Of a DNA stretch of 64,000 bases, positions 36,197 through 44,762 are shown in pieces. Source of the DNA: Sulfuricurvum kujiense DSM 16994 (GTDB lineage: Bacteria; Campylobacterota; Campylobacteria; Campylobacterales; Sulfurimonadaceae); the NCBI RefSeq assembly GCF_000183725.1, contig NC_014762.1:434001-498000 (forward strand). Reading direction: 5' to 3'. Under the pieces are notes generated by a model. That model saw only the letters and a list, made by a program, of their open reading frames with translations. It did no database searches and had not been told where the DNA came from. The position numbers were made by a program, and so were the translations under genes. Position 1 is the stretch's first letter, and each line of letters begins with the position of its first letter.

Positions 36197-38296
36197 TTAA
36201 CTCTCTTTGAATAGCCGTGCCGTAAGCTGCTGGACATAATTCGGAGTCTGTTTTTTGACCGAATTATACACTTTGTTGGTATGGGTTTCAGCGATTTTAT
36301 GACTATCGATCAGATTGCCGGGCTCATGTTTCACTTTGACGTAGCTGCCGTCGTTTTGCAGTTCGTATGCGAGAATATTGTCCGATGTCTGAAGCTGTAA
36401 AATTTGAATCAGTTTGTTACTGATCTCTTCTCCTTGAATCGGCGTGAGCAACTCGATGCGTCGCAAAAGATTCCGCGGCATCCAGTCGGCACTCGAGATA
36501 TAGGTTTGCGGCGTTGAGTGTTTGAAATAATAGATACGGGCGTGTTCGAGGTATTTTCCGATGAGCGAGATGACACGAATGTTTTCACTCACACCCGGAA
36601 CCCCAGGACGAAGACAGCAGATTCCGCGAATAATGAGTTCGATTTTTACACCCGCCTGAGAGGCTTTATAGAGCGCTTTGATAATATCTTCATCGACTAG
36701 GGCGTTCATTTTGGCGATAATCACCCCCTCGCTTCCCATACGGGTTTCGTTTTGAATCAAGGAGAGGACTTTCGGTTTGATCTGCGTCGGAGCCATATAG
36801 AGTTCGTGAAGTTTCCCTTTTTTACTAAATCCCGTGAGGAAATGGAAAAAACGGGTCATATCGTGGGTGATCGTATCGTTGCTGGTCATGTAGCTGATAT
36901 CGGTATAGATCGTTGCGGTAGAGGGGTTGTAGTTCCCCGTACCGATGTGGGCGTACTGTTTAAGCTTGCCGTCGACGCGACGGGTAATGAGTGCCGCTTT
37001 GGCATGTACTTTGAACCCGGCAATACCGTAGATAACGTGTGCCCCGGAGTTTTCGAGTGCTTTTGCCCAATGAAGATTGTTCTCTTCGTCAAAGCGTGCC
37101 CGCAGTTCAACCATAACGGTGACCTGTTTGCCCGATTCGGCAGCGTTGATCAGCGATTGCACGATCGGCGATTTGGAACCGGAGCGATAGAGTGTCATAC
37201 GGATGGAGACGACCTCGGGATCTTTGGCCGCAATCTGAATCAAACGTACGACCGGTTCAAAGCTTTCAAACGGATGATAAAGGAGCAAATCTTGTTTATC
37301 CAACGTCGCATAGAGGCTCTCATCGGTGTCAAGCGGCGGAAGATTGCGCGGTTTGAAACTCGGAGTGGTCAAATGGGCAAAATCTTTGTTTCCGACCACC
37401 TGCCATAGGCTTCCGAGGTTGAGATAGGTTTGGAAACGGTAGATGTCATCTTTGTAAACATTGGCATGGCGGTTAAAGAAGTTCAAAAGATCATCATCCG
37501 CGTGGACACTGAGTTCAAGGCGTACCAATTCCCCTTTTTTACGAAGTTTTAGACCCTCTTCAAGAATCTCCATGAAATCGTCCGCTTCCTCTTCTTCGAT
37601 CGCGATATCGGCATTGCGGGTGACGCGGAAAGCGGCGAATTTGATCAGCTCATAGCCCGGGAAAAGGTCTTGGATATGTTCGGCGACGATACTTCCGATC
37701 GGAATATAGATACGATTGTCGATTTCGACGAAGCGGGGAAGGACGCGCGGAATACGGATGAGGCCGTAACGCTCAATCGTCGCATCGTCTTTATCGCGGA
37801 GTTTGACGATTTGCCCGAACCCGAGATTATTGAGGTGGGGAAACGGATGGGTCGCATCGATGGCGATCGGAATAACGACCGGATAGATGTTTTCATGAAA
37901 ATATTTGTCGAGGTATTTGCGCTGCTCGGGAGTGGCCTCTTTGTACGGCTTGAAAAAAATCCCCTCTTTTTCCAGCTCTTTCATAATCCCCTGCAGACAG
38001 TATTCGACCTCTTCTTGCTCTTTATGGAGATATTCGCGGATGCCGCGTAGTTGATGAAGCGGCGTAAATCGGTCCGCTCCGGAGACGTTGACACCGGCGC
38101 TGAAGAGTTTTTTCAATCCTGCGACACGGATCATGTAGAATTCATCCAAATTGGTTCCGTAAATCGCTAAAAATTTAAGCCGCTCAAATAAAGGGAGCGA
38201 TTCATCCTGTGCCTGTCGCAAAACACGGGTATTAAATTGGAGCCATGACAGCTCGCGATTGATATAAAGTGCTGGGTCTTTGTAATTATTTGGCAT
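36197..38296 (-). CDS. ppk1: Ppk1, polyphosphate kinase
   Basis: A 699-residue enzyme that reversibly makes polyphosphate from ATP. Domain order is N-terminal (INRELSWLQFNTRVL), head, and two phospholipase D-like catalytic domains. The autophosphorylated His lies in GFKVHAKAAL near 432, followed by HIGTGNYNP near 452, and a second conserved His lies in the C-terminal ARIYYFKHS region. It leads a minus-strand run with the gamma-carbonic anhydrase and TRIC-like genes. Confidence 0.96.
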   Translation of the reverse strand: MPNNYKDPALYINRELSWLQFNTRVLRQAQDESLPLFERLKFLAIYGTNLDEFYMIRVAGLKKLFSAGVNVSGADRFTPLHQLRGIREYLHKEQEEVEYCLQGIMKELEKEGIFFKPYKEATPEQRKYLDKYFHENIYPVVIPIAIDATHPFPHLNNLGFGQIVKLRDKDDATIERYGLIRIPRVLPRFVEIDNRIYIPIGSIVAEHIQDLFPGYELIKFAAFRVTRNADIAIEEEEADDFMEILEEGLKLRKKGELVRLELSVHADDDLLNFFNRHANVYKDDIYRFQTYLNLGSLWQVVGNKDFAHLTTPSFKPRNLPPLDTDESLYATLDKQDLLLYHPFESFEPVVRLIQIAAKDPEVVSIRMTLYRSGSKSPIVQSLINAAESGKQVTVMVELRARFDEENNLHWAKALENSGAHVIYGIAGFKVHAKAALITRRVDGKLKQYAHIGTGNYNPSTATIYTDISYMTSNDTITHDMTRFFHFLTGFSKKGKLHELYMAPTQIKPKVLSLIQNETRMGSEGVIIAKMNALVDEDIIKALYKASQAGVKIELIIRGICCLRPGVPGVSENIRVISLIGKYLEHARIYYFKHSTPQTYISSADWMPRNLLRRIELLTPIQGEEISNKLIQILQLQTSDNILAYELQNDGSYVKVKHEPGNLIDSHKIAETHTNKVYNSVKKQTPNYVQQLTARLFKES

Positions 38297-38329
38297 GTTT
38301 TCTACTAGTTTTGGTTTTAAGTTAACGGG

Positions 38330-38340
38330 ATTATATTATA
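38330..38340. promoter_or_regulatory. Divergent -10 region for ppk1 and the TPR gene
   Basis: The AT-rich string ATTATATTATA gives TATAAT on the minus strand (38335-38330), 34 bases from the ppk1 start. On the plus strand it gives TATTAT/TATATT about 27-30 bases from the TPR gene start. The two may share or compete for polymerase. No clear -35 boxes. Confidence 0.45.
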
Positions 38341-38365
38341 CTTATCGTTACAAAAAAGGAACTTG

Positions 38366-38953
38366 ATGTCTATATTTCAAATTTTAATGTTTGCGGCGAC
38401 CCTTTTTTTCGCCTATCAGATCTTTCGGCACGTTCAAAACCTGGACGATGCTCAGCCTCACAAAAAGGAATCTAATATCGTCGATACGGCTGTTTTCAGT
38501 GCTTCGGCTTTGGTTGAAGAGGCCGATAACGCTTATCAGCGCGGCGAGTTAGATCGTGCCAGAACCGCTCTTGAAGAGGCATCGCGTATCGAGAGCGAAA
38601 ATCCTGAGATTTTAAATAAACTCGCATTTATCACTGCAAAAACGGGTGATCGGCTTAAAGCGATAGAACTGTATGAACAATCGTTGGAACTCGATGAAAA
38701 CGATGACCTGACCCATAATGCCATCGCTTCGCTTTACCGTGCGGAAAATGCATACGAGCGTGCACAGGACCATTACCTCAAAGCCATTGAAATTGATGAT
38801 ACGTATCCCCAGACGTTTTACAACTACGCCAATCTATTGGTTGATATGGATGAGGTTGAGAAGGCCAGAGGAATGTACAAGCGCGCTCTTGAGCTCCAAA
38901 GCGATTTTCCGGAAGCGCGCGAAGCGCTTCTTTCATTAGGAGCACACGTATGA
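38366..38953 (+). CDS. Membrane-anchored TPR protein
   Basis: A 195-residue protein. The start ATG 38366 has AAAAGGA five bases upstream; TTG 38363 is also in frame. One N-terminal membrane segment (MSIFQILMFAATLFFAYQIF) is followed by at least four TPR units (about 48-190), with the typical A-x3-Y/L spacing (AYQRGELDRARTALEEA, IELYEQSLELDENDDL). It is a protein-protein scaffold of unknown partner. It overlaps the NYN gene by 4 bases. Confidence 0.8.
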   Translation: MSIFQILMFAATLFFAYQIFRHVQNLDDAQPHKKESNIVDTAVFSASALVEEADNAYQRGELDRARTALEEASRIESENPEILNKLAFITAKTGDRLKAIELYEQSLELDENDDLTHNAIASLYRAENAYERAQDHYLKAIEIDDTYPQTFYNYANLLVDMDEVEKARGMYKRALELQSDFPEAREALLSLGAHV

Positions 38954-39690
38954 TTGATGATCAGGCCCGTCTCGCCGTATTAATCGATGCGGACAACTCT
39001 CAGCCCTCCATTATCGCCGGGCTTATGGATGAGATTGCCGCTCACGGCATTGCCAGCGTCAAGCGCATTTACGGCGACTGGACCGATACGAAACTGAAAG
39101 GATGGAAAAATGCCCTTCTCGAACATGGGCTTCATCCGATGCAGCAGTTTGCCTATACGACGGGAAAAAATGCGACCGACAGCGCCATGATCATCGATGC
39201 GATGGATCTGCTCTATACGAAAAACTTTGACGGTTTCTGTATCGTCTCCAGTGACAGCGATTTTACCCGTCTGGCGAGCCGTATCCGCGAATCGGGGATC
39301 AAAGTCTACGGATTCGGGGAGCAAAAAACACCCAAAGCGTTTATCGGCGTGTGCGACAAATTCATTTACACCGAAAACCTTCGCCGAGACGCTAATCATA
39401 AAGAGCCGGTCGGGACAAAAATCAAACCGGACAATAAAGCCCTTTTGGCTTTGGTGCGCAACGCGGTCGAGGATACGACCAATGAAGCGGGATGGTCGTA
39501 TCTGGGCTCCATCGGACAAAATCTTATCAACAAATCCCCCGAGTTCGATCCCCGAAGCTACGGCTTCAAAAAACTCCTTGATTTGATTGAAAGTCTGGGG
39601 GAATTTGAGTTTAAATTTTCCGATCCCCTTTCGGGTTCGCAGGCGGTACATGTCAGGCTGAAACGGCACAAAAGGAGTTATGAGAAATGA
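38950..39690 (+). CDS. NYN-domain nuclease-like protein with OST-HTH/LOTUS domain
   Basis: A 246-residue protein. The N-terminal PIN-like NYN domain (about 8-145) has its acidic residues in place: LIDADN near 11-16, KNATDSAMIIDAMDLL near 78, and SSDSDF near 100. A C-terminal OST-HTH (LOTUS) RNA-binding domain spans about 160-240 (LLALVRNAVEDTTNEAGWSY, GFKKLLDLIES). It probably acts on RNA, but the target is unknown. It overlaps both neighbours by 4 bases. Confidence 0.85.
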   Translation: MIDDQARLAVLIDADNSQPSIIAGLMDEIAAHGIASVKRIYGDWTDTKLKGWKNALLEHGLHPMQQFAYTTGKNATDSAMIIDAMDLLYTKNFDGFCIVSSDSDFTRLASRIRESGIKVYGFGEQKTPKAFIGVCDKFIYTENLRRDANHKEPVGTKIKPDNKALLALVRNAVEDTTNEAGWSYLGSIGQNLINKSPEFDPRSYGFKKLLDLIESLGEFEFKFSDPLSGSQAVHVRLKRHKRSYEK

Positions 39691-40409
39691 CGGTACAGGA
39701 AATTTATACGTATCTTGACGGACTTTCCCCATTCGCGACGCAGGAGGGATGGGATAATTCCGGTCTTTTAGTCGGCGACTTTGCCCAGGAAATTACGCAT
39801 GTTGTCTTGAGTATCGACATTGATGAAGAATTAATCGAAACGATTCCCGAGAATGCCCTTTTGATCACCCATCACCCGGTTATTTTCGGCGGACTTAAAC
39901 AGCTGCAGTTTAATCAGTATCCGGCTAAGATTCTTATGCCCCTGATCCGCAAAAATATCACCAATATCGCGATGCATACCAATTTCGACCAAACGCATTT
40001 GAACGATTACGTCGCGACTGAAGTCCTCGGATATCCCATTATCGCCAAAGAGGGGTTTGTCGCGTATTTGGGGGTGGATGAACCCTACGATGCGTTTGCC
40101 GAAAAAATCAAAACGGCACTGGGGCTTCCCCATACCCGCGGCGTCAAATGTCATGATCATATCCGAACCTGTGCTTTGGTGACCGGATCGGGCGCATCCC
40201 TGATGCGCAATATCGAAGCGGAATGTTTTTTGACGGGCGACATCAAATATCATGATGCAATGGAGGCCAAGGCACTCGGTTTATCAATGATCGACATCGG
40301 ACACTATGAGAGCGAACGCTATTTTGGCGAGGTTTTAGGGGGCTATTTGGAAAAATTAGGATTGAGTGTTATAATTTCACCATCTAAGAACCCCTTCACC
40401 TATCTTTGA
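39687..40409 (+). CDS. Nif3-like dinuclear metal-centre protein
   Basis: A 240-residue member of the Nif3/DUF34 family. Metal-binding motifs are visible: EGWDNSGLLVGD near 21, LITHHPVIFGG near 63, HTNFDQTHLND near 97, and GDIKYHDAMEA with IDIGHYESE near 186-208. Members are toroidal hexamers; some relatives are GTP cyclohydrolase-like, but the function is not settled. flgZ follows, as in Campylobacter from memory. Confidence 0.88.
   Translation: MTVQEIYTYLDGLSPFATQEGWDNSGLLVGDFAQEITHVVLSIDIDEELIETIPENALLITHHPVIFGGLKQLQFNQYPAKILMPLIRKNITNIAMHTNFDQTHLNDYVATEVLGYPIIAKEGFVAYLGVDEPYDAFAEKIKTALGLPHTRGVKCHDHIRTCALVTGSGASLMRNIEAECFLTGDIKYHDAMEAKALGLSMIDIGHYESERYFGEVLGGYLEKLGLSVIISPSKNPFTYL
40370..40375 (+). 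promoter_or_regulatory. -10 box (TATAAT) inside the end of the nif3-like gene
   Basis: TATAAT 74 bases before the flgZ ATG, within the last codons of the preceding gene. It would give flgZ-waaA-rlu an independent promoter. No clear -35 box. Confidence 0.4.
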
Positions 40410-40448
40410 GCTAAAATTAGGTAATCGTGTAACTCCAAAAGGAACCGT

Positions 40449-41171
40449 ATGAACAAACACCTTGAACAATTAATCGAGCTCTCTCATGTTGATAAAGAGA
40501 TCGACGCATTTGAACCGCAAATCGAAGAAGCGAATCTTCAGTATGATGCACTTTTAGCGACTAAAAACAGTATCACAAATGAAATCAATGCTTTGAAACA
40601 AGAGATCAAAGACGAACAGATCAAAAAGCATAAAAATGAGCTTCATTTGGCGGAACTTTCTGCAAAACTTGAAGAGAACAGCAAAAAAAGCAATGAGGTA
40701 AAAACCGAGCGCGAAATGAAATCGCTTCAACTCGAAGAAGAGATTGCAAAAGAGCAAGTGAGCTTTGCGAACGAAGAGATTGAGCGATTGGAAAAATTGA
40801 TCGATCACAAACAAAGTAAAATTGACGAGCTTGAAGCAAAAGCAGCTGAAATCGACGGAACTCTTGCAGGTGTAAAAGCGGATGTCGATGTTAAATTGGC
40901 ACGTATCGATGAAGAACGCAAAGAAGTTTTTGCACGCAAAGAGGCGTTGGTAGGTGCGATGAACCAAAAAGGGTTGTCATTTTACCAAAAAATTCGCCGC
41001 TGGGCTAAAAACACGACTGCCGTTGCGGTACGTAATCAAGCGTGTATGGGATGCTATATGGCGATCAGCGATAAAGTCTACAGTGACGTTATCAAAGGCG
41101 AAGAGATCACCATGTGTCCTCACTGCGGTCGTATTTTATTTTTAGAGCCTTCTGACGCTATCGGTGCGTAA
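40449..41171 (+). CDS. flgZ: FlgZ-type coiled-coil zinc-ribbon protein
   Basis: A 240-residue cytoplasmic protein. A long coiled coil (about 10-180, rich in Glu, Lys and Leu) ends in a four-Cys zinc ribbon (QACMGCYMAIS near 197 and MCPHCGRILF near 222). The H. pylori homologue HP0958 (FlgZ) binds and stabilises sigma-54 RpoN and is needed for motility. The same role is likely here by homology and context. It overlaps waaA by 8 bases. Confidence 0.85.
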   Translation: MNKHLEQLIELSHVDKEIDAFEPQIEEANLQYDALLATKNSITNEINALKQEIKDEQIKKHKNELHLAELSAKLEENSKKSNEVKTEREMKSLQLEEEIAKEQVSFANEEIERLEKLIDHKQSKIDELEAKAAEIDGTLAGVKADVDVKLARIDEERKEVFARKEALVGAMNQKGLSFYQKIRRWAKNTTAVAVRNQACMGCYMAISDKVYSDVIKGEEITMCPHCGRILFLEPSDAIGA

Positions 41172-42327
41172 CGTAGTATTCGACCTGATTTATACACTGG
41201 TTGCGGCGTTTTTTTACGTCGCGGCCCTGCCTCTTTTAATCCTCTTTTCGTTTAAAAAGAAATATCGCGATTCAATTCCGGCACGCTTTTTCGGCATTAA
41301 AAATCCCCCGTTTCAACCTCATGACATTTGGTTTCATGTGTGTTCATTCGGGGAAGCAAAAGCAATCGCTCCAGTTTTGGAGAAATTGAAAGATAAAAAA
41401 ATCGCGATCAGTGTTATTACCCATACGGGATATGAGGCGGCGTCGAAGTATGCGGCTCAGGTACGTTACCTGCCGTATGAGTTATGGCTGTGGTTTTGGA
41501 TCGAGCGTCCCAAAACCGTTGTGGTCCTGGAAGCGGAGTTTTGGTATCTGCTGTTTCGTTTAGCTTCGAGAAGAGGCGCTCGCGTTATTGCACTCAACGC
41601 TCGGATAAGCGATCGAAGTTTCTCGAAGTATTACCGGATGCGATGGTTTTATCGGATTTTATTATCGCAATGCGATCGTGTCTTTTGCCAAAGCAGCGAG
41701 GATATGGTCCGTTTTATCGCACTGGGTGCCAGGAATGTCGAAGTCGTCGGAAATATCAAGCTTGCTCAAAAAATCGAGTCGAATAAACACTATCCGAAGC
41801 CTAATGGATTGCTTATCGTTGCCGCAAGTACCCATGAGGGGGAAGAGGAGGGGATAATTCGGGGATTTATGGCATATCGTGAGCATAACCCCTCCGCCAA
41901 ACTTTTGGTGGTTCCGCGTCACCCCGAGCGGTTTGCCAAAGTAGGAGAGTTGATTGCGAAAACGGCACCGAAGATGACTCTTTCACGTTGGAGTGAATCG
42001 CAAATGATTACGGAGGATATTACCCTTATCGATACGATGGGAGACTTGAATAATCTCTACGCCATAAGTGATGTAGTGGTGTTGGGGGGTGCTTACGCTC
42101 CTATCGGGGGGCATAATCCGCTGGAACCTGCGACATTCGGATGTAGGATCATTTCGGGGATGGAGATATTTCACCAGAGGGAACTGTTTAAATATGTCTC
42201 TCACGTGCAGTTTACGTCAGTGGAGGGGATTGCGGAAGCATTGAAAAATGCTGAAACGATGCCCCCGTCACAGATTAACGGAAGCGTTGATCTGAAAAAA
42301 GTACTCAATTATTTAACGGAGAAATAA
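41164..42327 (+). CDS. waaA: WaaA (KdtA), Kdo transferase
   Basis: A 387-residue inner-membrane glycosyltransferase that adds Kdo to lipid A precursor. It uses a GTG start that overlaps flgZ. An N-terminal membrane segment (about 8-26) is followed by WFHVCSFGEAKA near 53, the EAEFWYLLFR region near 121 and the sugar-nucleotide site LGGAYAPIGGHNPLEPA near 304. It works downstream of LpxC, encoded at 9828. Confidence 0.94.
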   Translation: MRNVVFDLIYTLVAAFFYVAALPLLILFSFKKKYRDSIPARFFGIKNPPFQPHDIWFHVCSFGEAKAIAPVLEKLKDKKIAISVITHTGYEAASKYAAQVRYLPYELWLWFWIERPKTVVVLEAEFWYLLFRLASRRGARVIALNARISDRSFSKYYRMRWFYRILLSQCDRVFCQSSEDMVRFIALGARNVEVVGNIKLAQKIESNKHYPKPNGLLIVAASTHEGEEEGIIRGFMAYREHNPSAKLLVVPRHPERFAKVGELIAKTAPKMTLSRWSESQMITEDITLIDTMGDLNNLYAISDVVVLGGAYAPIGGHNPLEPATFGCRIISGMEIFHQRELFKYVSHVQFTSVEGIAEALKNAETMPPSQINGSVDLKKVLNYLTEK

Positions 42328-42328
42328 A

Positions 42329-43066
42329 ATGGAAAAACCAAAAGCGTATAAGCTCCTGGCGGAGCAAGAGGGGATATCCAACTCTGAGGCCAAATCACTG
42401 ATCGACCGCGGTTTGGTTTATGTCGGAAACAGCAAGGTGATGATCGCGCGGGGCGAGATCAGCCCCAAAACGGTGTTTATCGTCCAGAAAGTGGAAAAAG
42501 TACGTCCGATCTTTGAAAACGACGATTTGATCGTTGTCGATAAACCGGCATTTGTCAACTCCGATGAGATCGAGCGGCAGTTCAAAGGCTCGCAGCTTCT
42601 CCATCGCCTGGACCGTGAAACGAGCGGGGTATTGATGCTGGTAAAAAACGAAGAGTTTCGTCTAAAAGCGATTCAAGAATTTAAAAAAGACAATGTCTAT
42701 AAAGAGTACGTTGCATGGGTAGAGGGGTTGGTGAGTGAGCCGTTTGTGGTAGACCAGCCGCTCATTACTGAGAAAAAAGGGAATAAAGCCTATACCAAGG
42801 TTGCCAAAAAAGGCAAACCCGCCATTACCGAAGTAACCCCTTTGGAAGTTTCGGGTAAAAAGACCAAAGTACAGCTCATTATCCATCACGGCCGTACCCA
42901 TCAAATCCGTGCCCACATGAAATTTGCCCAGCACCCGATTATCGGGGATGAGAGCTACGGCGGACGGCAGTCGAAGCGGGTGATGCTTCATGCGAAAAAG
43001 GTGACGTTGCTCGGGCAGACTTTTGAAGCGCCGGAACCGAAAGTTTTCGGACATTTCGGGAGTTAA
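42329..43066 (+). CDS. RluA-family RNA pseudouridine synthase
   Basis: A 245-residue enzyme with an S4-like N-terminal domain (about 1-55) and a pseudouridine synthase domain. The catalytic motif HRLDRETSGVLM near 90-101 contains the Asp nucleophile, and HHGRTHQIRAHM near 190 supports the RluA/RluD type. The exact rRNA or tRNA target cannot be assigned. It sits between waaA and ffh, with a 336-bp non-coding gap after it. Confidence 0.88.
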   Translation: MEKPKAYKLLAEQEGISNSEAKSLIDRGLVYVGNSKVMIARGEISPKTVFIVQKVEKVRPIFENDDLIVVDKPAFVNSDEIERQFKGSQLLHRLDRETSGVLMLVKNEEFRLKAIQEFKKDNVYKEYVAWVEGLVSEPFVVDQPLITEKKGNKAYTKVAKKGKPAITEVTPLEVSGKKTKVQLIIHHGRTHQIRAHMKFAQHPIIGDESYGGRQSKRVMLHAKKVTLLGQTFEAPEPKVFGHFGS

Positions 43067-43077
43067 TGTTTTTTGTC

Positions 43078-43189
43078 CTTTTCTTTTTAGAAAAGAAAAG
43101 AACGAAAAGAAAAGCGCCGCTCAAACAGAACGCTACCAGCCGTTTTGGCACTACTGCCAACGGCTGGGCTCTAGGTGTGTTTTCGCGGC
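43078..43189 (-). repeat. Structured three-hairpin repeat, copy B (inverted)
   Basis: Read on the plus strand: P3 is CTTTTCTTTT (43078-43087) with AAAAGAAAAG (43091-43100), then an A-rich linker. P1 is GCCGC (43116-43120) with GCGGC (43185-43189), plus AAACA (43123-43127) with TGTTT (43178-43182). P2 is CCAGCCGTT (43136-43144) with AACGGCTGG (43159-43167), capped by GGCA-CTAC-TGCC. On the minus strand the cap loop is GTAG. Confidence 0.82.
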
Positions 43190-43205
43190 ATTATTTATAA
43201 AATTC

Positions 43206-43315
43206 CCGTGATCCAATACAAAGAGCCGTTCCGAAGGCAGTAGTGCCGAGAGGAACGAGCGCCTTTGGATCACGGTATGCTCTTTTGCTACTTTTCTGGC
43301 TAAACAGAAAAGTAG
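43206..43315 (+). repeat. Structured three-hairpin repeat, copy C
   Basis: P1 pairs CCGTGATCCAA (43206-43216) with TTGGATCACGG (43265-43275), 11 perfect pairs. P2 pairs CGTTCC (43227-43232) with GGAACG (43252-43257) and is capped by GGCA-GTAG-TGCC. The linker GCTCTTTTGCTA leads to P3, CTACTTTTCTG (43288-43298) with CAGAAAAGTAG (43305-43315), 11 perfect pairs. The order is the same as copies A and B, with different stem bases. Confidence 0.85.
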
Positions 43316-43352
43316 TAGACGATAATAAAGTCTAAATCAAGAAAAAATTAAG

Positions 43353-43358
43353 TATAAT
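43353..43358 (+). promoter_or_regulatory. -10 box (TATAAT) before ffh
   Basis: TATAAT 45 bases before the ffh GTG start, in an AT-rich stretch. No clear -35 box. It lies downstream of the two structured repeats, so those are probably not in the ffh leader. Confidence 0.55.
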
Positions 43359-43402
43359 TCGAAACTTTTTATACCCTGTAGAGCTATTATTTAGGAGTTG
43401 AA

Positions 43403-44749
43403 GTGTTTGATACACTAACCGAATCGTTTACATCAGCCATACGAAAAATCCGTTTTCACGATGATGAAAAGGCGTTGACCAAGGCACTCGGCGAGCTTAA
43501 AAAAGCGCTTTTGAAAGCCGATGTAAATCACAAGGTCGTTAAAGAACTGATCGATTCGGTTGAGATTCAAACCAAACAAAACGGTGTCGGGAAAGATCAA
43601 TTCCTCGATGCTCTTCGAAAATCGCTCTATGCCCTTTTGGATGTCAAAGGTAAATCGGGATTTGTCTACGCTCCGGTAGCTCCGACCGTCATTTTGATGA
43701 CCGGTCTGCAGGGTTCGGGTAAAACGACGACAACCGGAAAATTGGCGAACTGGCTTAAAACGCGTCAGAAAAAACGGGTTTTGGTCGTTGCGGCCGACTT
43801 GCAGCGTCTAGCGGCGGTTGAGCAGCTTCGTCAAGTGTGCGGAGCCATCGATGTCGAACTTTATGCCGATGATGCGACAAAAAATCCGGTTGAAGTGGTC
43901 AAAGCAGCACTTGAACATGCAAAAAAAGTGTTAGTCGATGTCGTATTGATCGATACGGCGGGGCGGCTTGCAATCGATGATGAACTGATGGGAGAGTTGG
44001 CGGAAGTCAAAGCGGTTGCCAATCCGCATGAGATTTTCTATGTGGCCGACTCTCTCAGCGGTCAGGATGCGGTCCGTACCGCCGCGACGTTTAACGAAAA
44101 GATCGGAATCGACGGTGTTATCCTCACCAAATACGACGGTGATTCCAAAGGGGGCGTGGCTTTAGGTATCGCTTCTCAGATTCAGGTACCGCTTCGCTTT
44201 ATCGGTGCGGGTGAAAAAATGGAAGATCTCGAAATCTTCCTCCCTGATCGTATCGTCAACCGTCTTATGGGATTGGGTGATATCGAAGGTCTTGCCGAGC
44301 GCACCGCGTCGGTAATCGACGAGAAAAAAGCGAAAGCTTTGACCAAAAAAATCAAAAAAGGGGAGTTCAATTTTAACGACTTCCTGGAGCAGATGGAAAG
44401 CCTCAAAAAAATGGGGAGCATGAAATCGATTATGGGTATGATCCCCGGAATGGGCGGCATGGCTTCGGCGCTCAAAGATTTCGATTTGGAAAATTCGACG
44501 CAGCTCAAACAGATCAAAGCTCTGGTGTCGTCTATGACGGTGAAAGAGCGCGAAGATCCGGAACTCTTGAATAACAGCCGTAAAGCCCGTTTGGCAAAAG
44601 GGTGCGGCTTGGATATCATCGAAGTGAACCGTATTTTGAAACAGTTCAAAAATGCCTCTAAAATGGCAAAACGGTTCTCAGGAAAACAGGGGATGAAGGA
44701 CCTTCAGAGCATGATGGGTCAAATGCAGGGTGCGCGTTTACCGCGTTAA
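43403..44749 (+). CDS. ffh: Ffh, signal recognition particle GTPase
   Basis: A 448-residue protein with a GTG start (TAGGAG upstream). The N domain is followed by the G domain with LQGSGKTTTTGKLA near 108, AADLQRLAAVEQL near 132, DTAGRL near 188 and TKYDGDSKGG near 246. The Met-rich M domain (about 310-448, SMKSIMGMIPGMGGMAS) binds SRP RNA and signal sequences. It works with SecDF-YajC, encoded at 59437, in protein export. Confidence 0.97.
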   Translation: MFDTLTESFTSAIRKIRFHDDEKALTKALGELKKALLKADVNHKVVKELIDSVEIQTKQNGVGKDQFLDALRKSLYALLDVKGKSGFVYAPVAPTVILMTGLQGSGKTTTTGKLANWLKTRQKKRVLVVAADLQRLAAVEQLRQVCGAIDVELYADDATKNPVEVVKAALEHAKKVLVDVVLIDTAGRLAIDDELMGELAEVKAVANPHEIFYVADSLSGQDAVRTAATFNEKIGIDGVILTKYDGDSKGGVALGIASQIQVPLRFIGAGEKMEDLEIFLPDRIVNRLMGLGDIEGLAERTASVIDEKKAKALTKKIKKGEFNFNDFLEQMESLKKMGSMKSIMGMIPGMGGMASALKDFDLENSTQLKQIKALVSSMTVKEREDPELLNNSRKARLAKGCGLDIIEVNRILKQFKNASKMAKRFSGKQGMKDLQSMMGQMQGARLPR

Positions 44750-44762
44750 CTTTGCACGTGTA

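Larger units (their letters stand above)
43067..43402. other. 336-bp non-coding gap between the rlu-type gene and ffh
   Basis: No coding potential is supported. The gap holds two copies of the structured repeat facing each other (43078-43189 on the minus strand and 43206-43315 on the plus strand) separated by 16 AT-rich bases. The ffh promoter follows. The GGCACTACTGCC of copy B is the exact complement of GGCAGTAGTGCC in copy C. Confidence 0.8.

Noticed and set aside
36752-37408. Plus-strand open frame of 218 codons opposite ppk1
   Set aside because: It lies entirely within the well-supported ppk1 gene on the other strand and lacks motifs or a ribosome site.
43067-43402. A CRISPR array or tRNA in the long gap before ffh
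   Set aside because: The repeats are two inverted, structure-conserved elements without spacers, and no cloverleaf with a T-loop motif could be drawn.
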